Shown: positions 49,531 to 58,613 of the stretch, one piece after another
Position numbering within the stretch: position 1 is the stretch's first letter
Layout of the letters: every line of letters starts with the position of its first letter
Origin: Anaerobutyricum hallii
Lineage (GTDB): Bacteria; Bacillota; Clostridia; Lachnospirales; Lachnospiraceae
Assembly: GCF_900209925.1 (NCBI RefSeq)
Contig: NZ_LT907978.1
Location: 3,257,001-3,321,000 of the forward strand
Length of the DNA: 64,000 nucleotides
Direction of reading: 5' to 3'
Translations under genes and position numbers: made by a program
Notes under the pieces: model-generated
What the model was told of the DNA's origin: nothing
The model's database searches: none
Seen by the model: the letters and a program-made list of their open reading frames with translations, nothing else

Positions 49531-51204
49531 CTAATGAGCTACATCATTATCAAGGGCTGCGATTCCTGTTTCATTTGTTCGGATTCTTACTACATTTTCT
49601 ACATCATAAAGGAAGATCTTACCATCGCCGTACTCGCCAGTGTAAAGTGCTTTCTTTGCGGCTTCTACAACTAATTCCGGTGGTACTGTAGATACGACAA
49701 TGTCTACCTGAAGCTGTGGCAGAAGGTTCATATCAATCTTAACACCACGATACTGTCCAGTTTTTCCTTTCTGTGTTCCACAACCCATTACATGGGATAC
49801 TGTCATACCGGTTACACCAATCTGGCTCATGGCATCTTTTAAAATGGCAAAACGGTCTTCTTTACACATAATTGTAAGTTTTGTATAACGTCCGCCAGCT
49901 TCTTTTGCACCGCCGATGATTGGAGCGAGTTTTTTGTCTCTTAAGTCGGTTACATCGATTGTTTCTGTTGTTACACCGCCCATTGTTGTTGCGGAAATTG
50001 GAAGGAAGTCGGCGTATGCTGATGCAAGATCATGTTCTGCGATATCAAGTCCCATGATTTCTTCTTCTGCACTGACACGAAGTCCTATTGTATGTTTAAG
50101 AATTGTAAATACGATTGTCATTGCGACTGCTGTGTATGCTGCGATACATACAACACCAAGTACCTGTACTCCAAGCTGGTGGAATCCGCCACCATAGAAT
50201 ACACCATTGTTATAATCGAAAAGTCCGACTGCTACTGTACCCCAAAGACCATTACATCCATGAACGGCTACGGCACCTACCGGGTCATCAATTTTTAATT
50301 TCTGGTCAATAAATTCTACAGCTATTACTACAAGGATACCATCAACAAGTCCGATAATTGTTGCACCAACGGCATCTACATTCGCACAGCCGGCTGTGAT
50401 ACCTACAAGACCTGCTAAAGAAGCATTCAGACACATGGAAACATCAGGTGCTCCATTTCTGATCCATGTAAACAGCATACAGGCAAAAGTTGCTACTGCC
50501 GGTGCGATAGTTGTTGTTCCAAGAATCTGTGCTAACTGTGTAGGATCCGATGCTGCTGCACCGTTGAATCCATACCATGCAAACCATAAGATAAAGCATC
50601 CAAGTGCACCAAGTGTAAGGGAATGTCCCGGAAATGCATTTACAACAACTTTTCCATCTTTTCCTTTTGTATATTTACCAATACGAGGTCCAAGCATTGC
50701 GGCACCGATAACAGAAGCAATACCACCAACCATATGAATTACAGAAGAACCTGCAAAATCAACATAGCCTAATTTTGCGAGCCATCCTGCACTGTTCCAT
50801 ACCCATCCAGCTTCAATTGGGTATACGATTGCACTGATAACTGCGGAATAAATACAATATGTAGAGAACTTTGTTCTTTCTGCCATTGCTCCGGAAACGA
50901 TTGTTGCGGCTGTTGCACAAAATACTAACTGGAAGAAGAAATTGGACCAGTCAAAGTTTGCGAAGTCTGTGAACATCTGATATTCCGGTCTTCCGATCAG
51001 TCCAAAGAAATAATTTTCACTGTTCATAATCCCGTAACCAAGAACGAAGAATACGACCGTTCCAATACAGAAGTCCATCAGATTCTTCATAATGATATTT
51101 CCGGCATTTTTCGCTCTGGTGAATCCTGTTTCCACCATCGCAAAACCACACTGCATAAAAAATACTAATACTGCACCTAAAAGGTACCAAACACTCATAT
51201 CCAT
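49531..51204 (-). CDS. amt: ammonium transporter fused to a PII signal domain
   Basis: A 557-residue protein from the ATG at 51204 (TTAGGAG upstream; the frame is open to 51267). Residues 1-400 form the Amt channel with about eleven helices: WYLLGAVLVFFMQCGFAMVETG, the pore region GSSVIHMVGGIASVIGA, FPGHSLTLGALGCFILWFAWYGFN (in parts) and AVHGCNGLWGTVAVGLFD with the pore His. After a linker, residues about 445-557 form a PII (GlnB/GlnK) domain: YTKLTIMCKEDRFAILKDAM, the T-loop VMGCGTQKGKTGQYRG, LLPQLQVDIVVSTVPPELVVEAA and GKIFLYDVENVVRIRT. PII normally blocks Amt as a separate protein; here sensor and channel are one chain. Confidence 0.93.
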   Translation of the reverse strand: MDMSVWYLLGAVLVFFMQCGFAMVETGFTRAKNAGNIIMKNLMDFCIGTVVFFVLGYGIMNSENYFFGLIGRPEYQMFTDFANFDWSNFFFQLVFCATAATIVSGAMAERTKFSTYCIYSAVISAIVYPIEAGWVWNSAGWLAKLGYVDFAGSSVIHMVGGIASVIGAAMLGPRIGKYTKGKDGKVVVNAFPGHSLTLGALGCFILWFAWYGFNGAAASDPTQLAQILGTTTIAPAVATFACMLFTWIRNGAPDVSMCLNASLAGLVGITAGCANVDAVGATIIGLVDGILVVIAVEFIDQKLKIDDPVGAVAVHGCNGLWGTVAVGLFDYNNGVFYGGGFHQLGVQVLGVVCIAAYTAVAMTIVFTILKHTIGLRVSAEEEIMGLDIAEHDLASAYADFLPISATTMGGVTTETIDVTDLRDKKLAPIIGGAKEAGGRYTKLTIMCKEDRFAILKDAMSQIGVTGMTVSHVMGCGTQKGKTGQYRGVKIDMNLLPQLQVDIVVSTVPPELVVEAAKKALYTGEYGDGKIFLYDVENVVRIRTNETGIAALDNDVAH

Positions 51205-51299
51205 ACTTTTCACTCCTAACTTTTTTTTGCAGGTCTTTCCTGCTTTTTCAAGAAAATGCTTTTTCACTCGCGAAGTGTTTTTATTTTATAAATTTCTAT

Positions 51300-51341
51300 A
51301 AAATAAAAAATGGACGCCAAAACGATTATGTTTCAGCGCCC
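51300..51341 (-). promoter_or_regulatory. attenuator-like terminator in the amt leader
   Basis: On the minus strand GGGCGCTGAAAC-ataatc-GTTTTGGCGTCC forms a stem with wobble pairs, followed by ATTTTTTATTTT. It lies about 100 nt before the amt start. Such a terminator ahead of a nitrogen gene suggests control by antitermination, for example by an ANTAR-type protein. Confidence 0.6.
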
Positions 51342-51538
51342 TTGCTTTTCATGCATTTATTTTTGCACTTTTTAACCAGTAAGTCAATGTCAGTTTTAAC
51401 TTAACTTTTTTAGCTGTCCGGGTGAAATTTTATTATATTGTGACAGTCAGATTGTACGGAAAAAAATAATGCTTAATTATCTTAAATTCTCTATCTTTTT
51501 TACTTAATTTTCTTAGTAGAATTTATTTTCTGCTTGTT

Positions 51539-51757
51539 GGCTCCAGAAGAAATATGTTCAATAGTCTTTGGGAGGGAGATGGGGAAGGGGACAGAAGGTC
51601 GTAGCTTATTCTGATACTGTCTTCGCGATGCTGTCAATGATAATAAGTTAAAGAAAGCTCCTAATCTTCTGGACGGTATACCTTTCGAGCAAGCAGGAGG
51701 CTTCTGATTTCTCCCCTTCTCTCTCCAAAGACTATTACATTCCTTCCTTCTGGAGCC
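51539..51757. repeat. long inverted repeat flanking the amt leader
   Basis: GGCTCCAGAAG...AATAGTCTTTGGGAG (51539-51577) pairs imperfectly with CTCTCCAAAGACTATT...CTTCTGGAGCC (51720-51757). The loop has no gene. The arm sequence is that found in the spacer of the composite repeats and at 48980-49375. Confidence 0.8.
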
Positions 51758-51763
51758 AAAACA

Positions 51764-51886
51764 CAGAAAAAAGAAACCATACCATATCCCAGATGCGGCT
51801 TCGGAGCGGGTTTAAGATGCGGATGAGCATCTTAAGCACAGCGACTACAGAGCAGATGGGATATGGTATGGTTTCTTTTTTCGTCT
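51764..51886. repeat. large palindromic repeat, type A
   Basis: Arms 51767-51791 and 51857-51881 are 25-bp perfect complements (AAAAAAGAAACCATACC...). Inner stem TTTAAGATGC-ggatga-GCATCTTAAG. It is followed by the RsmF-like gene stop after about 25 bp. Confidence 0.9.
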
Positions 51887-51910
51887 GTTTTTTCCAAACA
51901 AATGAAATAG

Positions 51911-53332
51911 TTAATTATTCTTTCTCCATCCCGCAGGATATTTATTTTTCAGATTATTGTTTACGAGTTTTCCAAATCCTAATGGATGTCCTGCCACCAT
52001 GACTAGCTGCCAGCCTTTTCGTTTCTTTTCGCCGGCGATCAAGTCGCTTACATCGAGGGTTTCTCCGCGAAGATAACGTGACAGGCGTTCATCGTCTGCC
52101 GGGAAGTCAAGTACCTGATCAAAGTCCTGTGCGTGGAGTGCCAGGGCAAATGGCTGAGATGGTTCAAATCTTTTCTTTTTAAATTCGCCCATGAAGAGTC
52201 CATTTCTAAGGAAATGTAATCCTCGTCCATCGTATTTTGGTGCTGGAAGATAGTACAGATTATCTCCTCGCACATCGATTCGCTTCTCATCATATGCGAT
52301 ATTTACATGGGAGAAAAAGTCTTCTGCGGCTGCTTTTTGTTCTTTATTTAAGCCTTTGCACTTTTCCCACCAGATAGAACTTTGCGAGACTGTCTGTTGT
52401 ACTTGCTGCTGTGTACCGTTCTTTTTATGAAGAAGTGCCATAAAATGCCCCTCTCCGGACATCTTATGTGGCCAGATTCTGCGGCAAAGCTTACAGCTTT
52501 CATCGAAAACTTCTCCTCTGTAGGAGGTCAGTCCTTCTGCAAAGCCTTCATAATCTTCCATCGGAATAACTTCCATATCCGGGCGTTCCTTTAAAAGATG
52601 TGTGATCGTCTTTTCATTTTCCAATGGTGAAAATGTACAGGTAGAATAAAACATCATGCCGCCTGGAAGCAGCATATCTGCCGCCTGTACAATGATTTCC
52701 CGCTGCAGTTTTGAAAAATATTCCGGTCCTTTTTCCTGCCAGGAATCCACAACCGCCGGATTCTTTCGAAACATTCCTTCACCAGAACAAGGCGCATCCA
52801 CCATAATCTTGTGAAAAAATTCCGGGAATCTCTCCGCAAGCACATGCGGTGGCTCATTCGTCACAAAGCTATTAGAAATACCAAATAGCTCAAGATTACG
52901 AAGTAGTGCTCTCGCTCTTGCTGTATTAATATCATTTGCCACCAGAAGGCCTTCTCCCTGTAAGGCTGCTCCAAGTTCCGTTGCCTTCCCTCCCGGTGCC
53001 GCACACAGATCAAGAACCCGCTCGCCCGGCTGCACCTTAAGTCTTGATGCCGGAGTCATCGCACTCGGTTCCTGTAAATAATAAAGTCCGGCACTGTAAA
53101 ATGGGTGCTTTGCCGGTACATCTTCTGCCTCATAAAAATATCCATTTGAAATCCACGGAACCTTTTTCAAATGAAAAGGAGCAATTCTTTCGAATTCCTC
53201 CAAGTTCATCTTTAAAGTATTCACCCGCAGACCATACTGTCTCTGTCCGTCAAATCCGGCAAGAAACGCTTCATAATCTTCTTCTAAAATCTCCTTCATA
53301 GAATCAAGAAAAGACTGTGGTAAATCTGCCAT
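51911..53332 (-). CDS. RsmF/NOL1-NOP2-Sun family RNA cytosine-5 methyltransferase
   Basis: A 473-residue enzyme that uses SAM to methylate a cytosine in rRNA (RsmF-like) or tRNA. Residues 1-105 are the N-terminal domain (YGLRVNTLKMNLEEF). The Rossmann core has RVLDLCAAPGGKATELG, VANDINTARARALLRNLE, VDAPCSGEGMFRKNP (first catalytic Cys) and MFYSTCTFSPLENE (nucleophilic Cys). The C-terminal part (LPAPKYDGRGLHFLRNGLFMGE, FPADDERLSRYLRGETL, LVMVAGHPLGFGKLVNNNLKNKYPAGWR in parts) is the PUA-like domain of RsmF-type enzymes. The start ATG 53332 is supported. It is monocistronic. Confidence 0.9.
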   Translation of the reverse strand: MADLPQSFLDSMKEILEEDYEAFLAGFDGQRQYGLRVNTLKMNLEEFERIAPFHLKKVPWISNGYFYEAEDVPAKHPFYSAGLYYLQEPSAMTPASRLKVQPGERVLDLCAAPGGKATELGAALQGEGLLVANDINTARARALLRNLELFGISNSFVTNEPPHVLAERFPEFFHKIMVDAPCSGEGMFRKNPAVVDSWQEKGPEYFSKLQREIIVQAADMLLPGGMMFYSTCTFSPLENEKTITHLLKERPDMEVIPMEDYEGFAEGLTSYRGEVFDESCKLCRRIWPHKMSGEGHFMALLHKKNGTQQQVQQTVSQSSIWWEKCKGLNKEQKAAAEDFFSHVNIAYDEKRIDVRGDNLYYLPAPKYDGRGLHFLRNGLFMGEFKKKRFEPSQPFALALHAQDFDQVLDFPADDERLSRYLRGETLDVSDLIAGEKKRKGWQLVMVAGHPLGFGKLVNNNLKNKYPAGWRKNN

Positions 53333-53416
53333 GTAAAAATCTCCTTATTACTTAATTATATGATTATATGCAATTATTTTGAGAACACCAAAACATTCTC
53401 GAAATAATTCTGTGTA

Positions 53417-53893
53417 TTAATGAAAAGCCTGTCCTGCCTGCTGCGCACTGTCCGCACGCTGTTCTACCAGTGGACTCTTCTGAATCACATTACTGTTCTT
53501 CTGCTTCAATAATTCCTTAATAATCTCTTTTCTCGTAATGATCCCGATAAATACGTTACGCCCGTCCACAACCGGAACAAAGTTCTGATTAAGAATGTGC
53601 TTATCTAACTGTGCGATATCTGCATCAATACTTACTGCTTTATAATCCCAGCGAAGACGCATAGACTCCACATGAGACTTTCTCATCACTTCCATATCCA
53701 TGTGATACTCTTCGATCAGATTCCAGAGAAAATCTCCTTCCGAAATCGTTCCGACATAATGTCCTTCTTTATCAATAACCGGAACCGCCTGATACCCATG
53801 CTTATGAATGAGGCGTAATGCCTGTGCTACGGTATCTTCCTGATGTATGTATGTTACTTCACTTTTAGGAATCAGATAAAATGATATATTCAT
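53417..53893 (-). CDS. CBS-domain protein
   Basis: A 158-residue cytosolic protein with two CBS domains and little else: LIPKSEVTYIHQEDTVAQALRLIHKHGYQAVPVIDKEGHYVGTISEGDFLW (in parts, residues 7-58) and VSIDADIAQLDKHILNQNFVPVVDGRNVFIGIITRKEIIKELL (about 83-130). Such pairs bind adenine nucleotides and often sense energy state. The C-terminal tail is Gln/Ala-rich. No partner is adjacent, so its target is not known. Start ATG 53893 is preceded by GAAGGAGCG. Confidence 0.88.
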   Translation of the reverse strand: MNISFYLIPKSEVTYIHQEDTVAQALRLIHKHGYQAVPVIDKEGHYVGTISEGDFLWNLIEEYHMDMEVMRKSHVESMRLRWDYKAVSIDADIAQLDKHILNQNFVPVVDGRNVFIGIITRKEIIKELLKQKNSNVIQKSPLVEQRADSAQQAGQAFH

Positions 53894-54045
53894 ATATAAA
53901 TCGCTCCTTCTCGCTTTCGTTTCAATTTACATGAATCTCCTCCAATATATATACATCATAACATACCAAAAGAGATTTAGATAGCCTTTTGCAAAAGCTT
54001 CATAAAATCTTCATAAAAATGTAACTTGTGATTTGATGGGTTGAA

Positions 54046-54170
54046 TAGACGAAAAAAGAATAAAGCCGATATCCCATCTGCTCTGTAGTCGCTGTATTTA
54101 AGATGCTCATCCGCATCTTAAACACGCTCCGAAGCCGCATCTGGGATATCGGCTTTATTCTTTTTTCTGT
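54046..54170. repeat. large palindromic repeat, type A
   Basis: Arms 54052-54076 and 54142-54166 are 25-bp perfect complements (AAAAAAGAATAAAGCCGAT...). The inner stem AAGATGC-tcatcc-GCATCTT is present. Same orientation as the copy at 5195. Confidence 0.9.
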
Positions 54171-54271
54171 GTAATCCAATCCCTGAAAGGACTTGTGTTG
54201 TCTCCAAAAAATGTGAGAATGCAATCTATACGTTATAAATCACTCGAATATGAGTTTTAATTCGCCCAAAA

Positions 54272-54414
54272 ACAGAAAAGCAGAAATTTACTATAAAAGA
54301 AAATGTGATGTCGGAGCAAGTAAAAATGCCGGTCAGGCATTTTCTACGAAGCGACTATCTTCACATTTTCTTTTATAGTAAATTTCTGCTTTTCGTCTGT
54401 TTTCGTCTGTTTTC
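54272..54414. repeat. large palindromic repeat, type B, with TTTTCGTCTG tandem end
   Basis: Arms 54276-54308 and 54361-54393 are 33-bp perfect complements. The right flank repeats CGTCTGTTTT twice more, reaching the mfd stop. With the type-A copy at 54046 and a 100-bp spacer it forms the A-spacer-B composite. Confidence 0.9.
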
Positions 54415-54416
54415 GT

Positions 54417-57400
54417 CTATTTTTCTAGCTTATGAATATTTTTTATAATTTCCCGTACTTTTGCAAGTAATTCTTTTTTGAGTGTTCCTTCGGATTCAAA
54501 TACGAATACCGGGTTAGCTTCTGGTTTTATTTTCATTTTATTGCGATACTGCTTGAGGAAGTCATCGATTTCTTCTACGCGGACTTTGGCGCGTGGGTTC
54601 ATGGTGAAGAGAATCTTGCTTCCTTTTTGTTCGATGGAAAGGAGCCATGCCTGATGTGCTTCTTCTCGAAGGAGTGCTACGTCCATAAGGCTGAGGAGTG
54701 GTTTTGGCGGGTCTCCGTAGCGATCGGTCAGTTCTTCGATCATATCCTCATATTCTTCTTCTGTTTCAATGGCTGCGATTCGTTTATACCAGGAAAGTTT
54801 TTCTGCTTCGCTTTTGATGTAAGTTTCCGGTATATAGGCGTTGATGGACAGATCAATGGATGTGGTAAAGGTATCGACTTCTTGTTGTTCGCCTTTCATT
54901 GTTAAGACGGCTTCGTTTAACATTTTGCAGTAGAGGTCGTATCCTACAGATTCCATATGACCGGATTGTTCTGCGCCAAGAAGGTTTCCGGCGCCGCGGA
55001 TTTCAAGGTCGCGCATGGCAATTTTGAAGCCGCTTCCTAAGTCGGTGAATTCACGAATGGCTTTTAAGCGTTTTTCTGCTTCTTCTTTTAAAACGGAGTT
55101 CCTTCGATACATTAGGAAGGCGTAGGCGGTTCGGTTGGAACGACCGACACGACCTCTTAACTGGTAAAGCTGCGAGAGGCCGAATAACTGGGCATCCTGA
55201 ATGATCATTGTGTTGACGTTTGGGATATCTAGTCCAGTTTCAATAATTGTTGTCGATACTAGTACATCGATTTCTTTGTTGATAAAGCCGGTCATAATAC
55301 TTTCTAACTGACGTTCTCCCATCTGTCCATGTGCGTATTCTACGGTTGCATCGGGAAGCAGCTTTTGTAGCTGCGCTGCGACTTCATCTATGTTGTTGAC
55401 TCGATTGTATACATAGTATACCTGTCCGCCTCTGCCAAGCTCTCTCTCGATTGCCTCTCGAACAAGTTCTTCATTATATTCCATGACATAGGTCTGAATG
55501 GCCCGGCGGTCTATCGGGGGGACTTCAAGGACGCTCATGTCGCGGATTCCGGCAAGGCTCATATGCAGGGTTCTTGGAATCGGGGTTGCAGATAATGCCA
55601 GTACATCTACGTCTTTTTTTAATTGTTTGATTTTTTCTTTTTGTTTTACACCAAAACGTTGTTCTTCATCGATGATGAGAAGACCAAGATTTTTATATTT
55701 GATGCTTTTTGAGAGAACTTTATGTGTACCGATCACAATATCAATGCTTCCATTTTTCAGGCCGTCTAAAATACGTTTCTGTTCTTTTGGCGTACAGAAG
55801 CGGGAAAGCATGGCGATCTCGATTGGGTAATGTTCCATTCTTTCCTTAAATGAATTATAATGCTGCTGTGCTAAAATAGTTGTCGGGACAAGATAAACGA
55901 CTTGTTTGCTGTCCATGACTGCTTTGAATGCCGCACGTATGGCAACTTCGGTCTTGCCGTAACCAACATCTCCGCAGATCAGGCGGTCCATTATGCGGTG
56001 GCTCTCCATGTCCCGCTTTGTATCTTCGATTGCATTTAACTGATCTTCTGTTTCCTCATATGGAAATAATTCTTCAAATTCTTTTTGCCAGACGGTATCT
56101 TTCCCGTAAGAATACCCTTCTTTTGCCTGCCTTTCTGCATAGAGCTTCACTAAATCCTGGGCAGCAATCTGTACCTGTGAGCGTACTCTGCTCTTTGTTT
56201 TTTCCCATTCGGTACCGCCTAACTTATTGAGTTTTGGCTTTCTCGCACTCAGACTGGAGTACTTCTGGATCAGTTCAAGCTGGGAAGCGGGGATAAAAAG
56301 GTTGCTGGCATCTTTGTATTCAATATTAATGTAATCCTTCGTAATTCCGTCGGCTTCTATTTTTTCCATTCCGCGGTAAATACCAAGTCCATATCTTTCA
56401 TGAACAACGTAATCTCCTACGGAAATTTCAGAAAGAGAATTGATTTTCTGCCCGCTGTACTGGCTTTTTTTCTTTTTCTTTTTTACTTTTCTTTCTTTAA
56501 AAATGTCTTTCTCTGATAAAACAACAAACCGGATTGCCGGATATTCAAATCCGTTTTCAAGGCGGCCGCTTGCGACCATAATCTCACCCGGCTCGATCAT
56601 CCGGTTAAAATCTGCAGCAAAATACGCAAGGAGTCCGTAATCTTTGATGTTTTCTGCAAGACGTTTTGCTCTTGTTGTTGAGGAGGAAAGGAGAAGGATA
56701 CGATAATTTTCCTTTTTCCAGTGTTCTAAATCTTTTATTAACTGGTCAAAGCTATTGTTATATGAAAAAATAGATTTTACTTCGATATCGCAGATTGTTT
56801 TTGGTTTATAAAAGGCATAATCCTGAATGACGGAACTTAGTAAAATAAGTGGCTTCGCCATCACTTTTGATAAAATCTCTTCATAGCCAAACAGCAGATC
56901 TGCCTGTCCCGGCAGAACATATCCACCTTCTAAACGGCTTTGCATACAGAGGAAAAATTCTTCTTCATATGTCTTTCCTTTTTCTAGAATACGATGCGGT
57001 TCGTCCAGAAAAAATAATGTATTTTCCGGTAAATATTCAAGCAGGGATACTGTTTTCTCATAAAAATAAGATAACAGGGCTTCGCTTCCTTCTGCTGTTC
57101 CAAAAGAAAGAAGTTCTTCTTCTATTCGTATCGTCATCTTGCGGAGACGCTCTTTTTCTGTAAGGCGCTTCTGCTTTTTAAATATTTCTTCCTGTTTCTT
57201 ATATTCTTCCTTCATACGACGGACTGCATCGCCAATCTTATGCCTTGAAAGAATCATTTCTGTTGCTGGATATATTTGAACTTTTTCTAGCTTTTCTACA
57301 CTTCTCTGCGTTTCTGTATCAAAAGAACGGAGCGAATCCACTTCATCTCCCCACAGTTCTATTCGTACCGGCAGATCTTCTGTAAGTGGGAAAATGTCAA

Positions 57401-57932
57401 TAATCCCACCCCGAATACCGAACTGTCCGGGTGATTCCACCAGACCACTGTTCTCATAGCCAAGCTCTGAAAGTTTTAATTTAAGTGCATCTGTATCAAT
57501 GATCGATTCAAAATCAATCGTAAGACAGTGTTCCTTAAAGTCCTCAAGGGGAATCATTTTCTCCATAAGAACATCTAGACAGGCAACGATCGTCAGCGGC
57601 TCTCCCGCCATAAGCTTCTTTAAGATATCCATTCGCTGCCTCTCGATATGATTACTGTGTACATCCGCGCTATAAAACAGTACATCTCTTGAAGGATATA
57701 GAACGGTATTAGAATCAAAAAAACGTAAATCCTGATACAGTTCTTTCGCCTTATCTTCTTTATAAGTCAATACAATCCGGCATGGGAAGTCTTCTCCAAG
57801 GTTTGGAATAAAGTGTGCTTTTTGAGAATCTACACAACCATTCAGGACGATGGGATAAGCCTTCTTTTCCATTGCCGTTTTCATATCAATATAAGTATCA
57901 AATTTTAAAAGAGGGTTAGATAAAGTTTTCAT
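54417..57932 (-). CDS. mfd: transcription-repair coupling factor
   Basis: A 1,171-residue protein from the ATG at 57932 (AAAGGAGGT upstream). It frees RNA polymerase stalled at DNA damage and recruits UvrA. Domains in order: UvrB-like N-terminal part (PCRIVLTYKEDKAKELYQDL..., GQFGIRGGIIDIFPLT), the RNA polymerase-interacting CarD-like domain (VGDYVVHERYGLGIYRGMEK), the RecG-like translocase with Walker A CGDVGYGKTEVAIRAA, DEEQ box LLIIDEEQRFGVKQ, and ALSATPIPRTLHMSL, then TRG motif (IRDLEIRGAGNLLG-type, here MRDLEIRGAGNLLG) and the C-terminal domain. Length is normal. It follows, on the same strand, the glycerophosphotransferase-Pth gene (90 bp). Confidence 0.97.
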   Translation of the reverse strand: MKTLSNPLLKFDTYIDMKTAMEKKAYPIVLNGCVDSQKAHFIPNLGEDFPCRIVLTYKEDKAKELYQDLRFFDSNTVLYPSRDVLFYSADVHSNHIERQRMDILKKLMAGEPLTIVACLDVLMEKMIPLEDFKEHCLTIDFESIIDTDALKLKLSELGYENSGLVESPGQFGIRGGIIDIFPLTEDLPVRIELWGDEVDSLRSFDTETQRSVEKLEKVQIYPATEMILSRHKIGDAVRRMKEEYKKQEEIFKKQKRLTEKERLRKMTIRIEEELLSFGTAEGSEALLSYFYEKTVSLLEYLPENTLFFLDEPHRILEKGKTYEEEFFLCMQSRLEGGYVLPGQADLLFGYEEILSKVMAKPLILLSSVIQDYAFYKPKTICDIEVKSIFSYNNSFDQLIKDLEHWKKENYRILLLSSSTTRAKRLAENIKDYGLLAYFAADFNRMIEPGEIMVASGRLENGFEYPAIRFVVLSEKDIFKERKVKKKKKKSQYSGQKINSLSEISVGDYVVHERYGLGIYRGMEKIEADGITKDYINIEYKDASNLFIPASQLELIQKYSSLSARKPKLNKLGGTEWEKTKSRVRSQVQIAAQDLVKLYAERQAKEGYSYGKDTVWQKEFEELFPYEETEDQLNAIEDTKRDMESHRIMDRLICGDVGYGKTEVAIRAAFKAVMDSKQVVYLVPTTILAQQHYNSFKERMEHYPIEIAMLSRFCTPKEQKRILDGLKNGSIDIVIGTHKVLSKSIKYKNLGLLIIDEEQRFGVKQKEKIKQLKKDVDVLALSATPIPRTLHMSLAGIRDMSVLEVPPIDRRAIQTYVMEYNEELVREAIERELGRGGQVYYVYNRVNNIDEVAAQLQKLLPDATVEYAHGQMGERQLESIMTGFINKEIDVLVSTTIIETGLDIPNVNTMIIQDAQLFGLSQLYQLRGRVGRSNRTAYAFLMYRRNSVLKEEAEKRLKAIREFTDLGSGFKIAMRDLEIRGAGNLLGAEQSGHMESVGYDLYCKMLNEAVLTMKGEQQEVDTFTTSIDLSINAYIPETYIKSEAEKLSWYKRIAAIETEEEYEDMIEELTDRYGDPPKPLLSLMDVALLREEAHQAWLLSIEQKGSKILFTMNPRAKVRVEEIDDFLKQYRNKMKIKPEANPVFVFESEGTLKKELLAKVREIIKNIHKLEK

Positions 57933-58022
57933 GATACCTCCTTTCATTTTGGTTGTTGCACTTTTCTGTTGCATGCTGGAGCGTGGTCTTCTAAAAATCA
58001 AGTATAGAAAAATATTTTCTCT

Positions 58023-58613
58023 CTATTCCAAAGTTTTTCTCTTCTTCTTTCCTACACTGTATTTATTCATTGCTTCTGCAAATTCGTCCTGAGCAAACAG
58101 TTCTGCTGCTTTTTCTGCCTTGTCTAAAGACTCTGCGAGTAATTCTTTTTCATCGTCTTTAAAATGTCCCAGTACATAGTCTGCAAGATCCTGTCCCGGA
58201 TGTTTTTCCCCGCCAATACCGACACGAATTCGTGGAAAAGTGTCTCCACCTAAATGTTTGATAATACTCTTCATTCCATTATGCCCACCGGCACTTCCCT
58301 TCGTGCGCAGGCGGAGCATGCCGGGTTCTAAACTGATATCGTCATAAATTACAAGGATATCGCTTAAATCCAGCTTATAAAAATCCATGATCGGACGAAG
58401 ACTTTCTCCGCTTAAATTCATATACGTTAACGGTTTTACAAGAAGTACTTTACTGCCGCCAATGAAGCCACTCCCTACCATTGCTTTGAACTTATGCTGA
58501 TTCATATTGATTCTGTTTGCCTCTGCGATACGGTCGATTGCCATGTATCCTACATTATGTCTTGTTCCTTTATACTGATCTGTTGGATTCCCTAATCCTA
58601 CAATTACTTTCAT
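58023..58613 (-). CDS. pth: peptidyl-tRNA hydrolase, internal start within the fusion
   Basis: Translation from the ATG at 58613 would give a 196-residue Pth of exactly family length. The stretch GGAAAGGAACATAGA before it includes AAAGGA nine bases away. Pth releases peptides from tRNA and is essential in bacteria, and no other pth is in the window. Position just upstream of mfd and downstream of spoVG-region genes matches the usual pth-mfd order in Firmicutes. Whether the fused form, the free form or both are made cannot be decided from sequence. Confidence 0.7.
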   Translation of the reverse strand: MKVIVGLGNPTDQYKGTRHNVGYMAIDRIAEANRINMNQHKFKAMVGSGFIGGSKVLLVKPLTYMNLSGESLRPIMDFYKLDLSDILVIYDDISLEPGMLRLRTKGSAGGHNGMKSIIKHLGGDTFPRIRVGIGGEKHPGQDLADYVLGHFKDDEKELLAESLDKAEKAAELFAQDEFAEAMNKYSVGKKKRKTLE

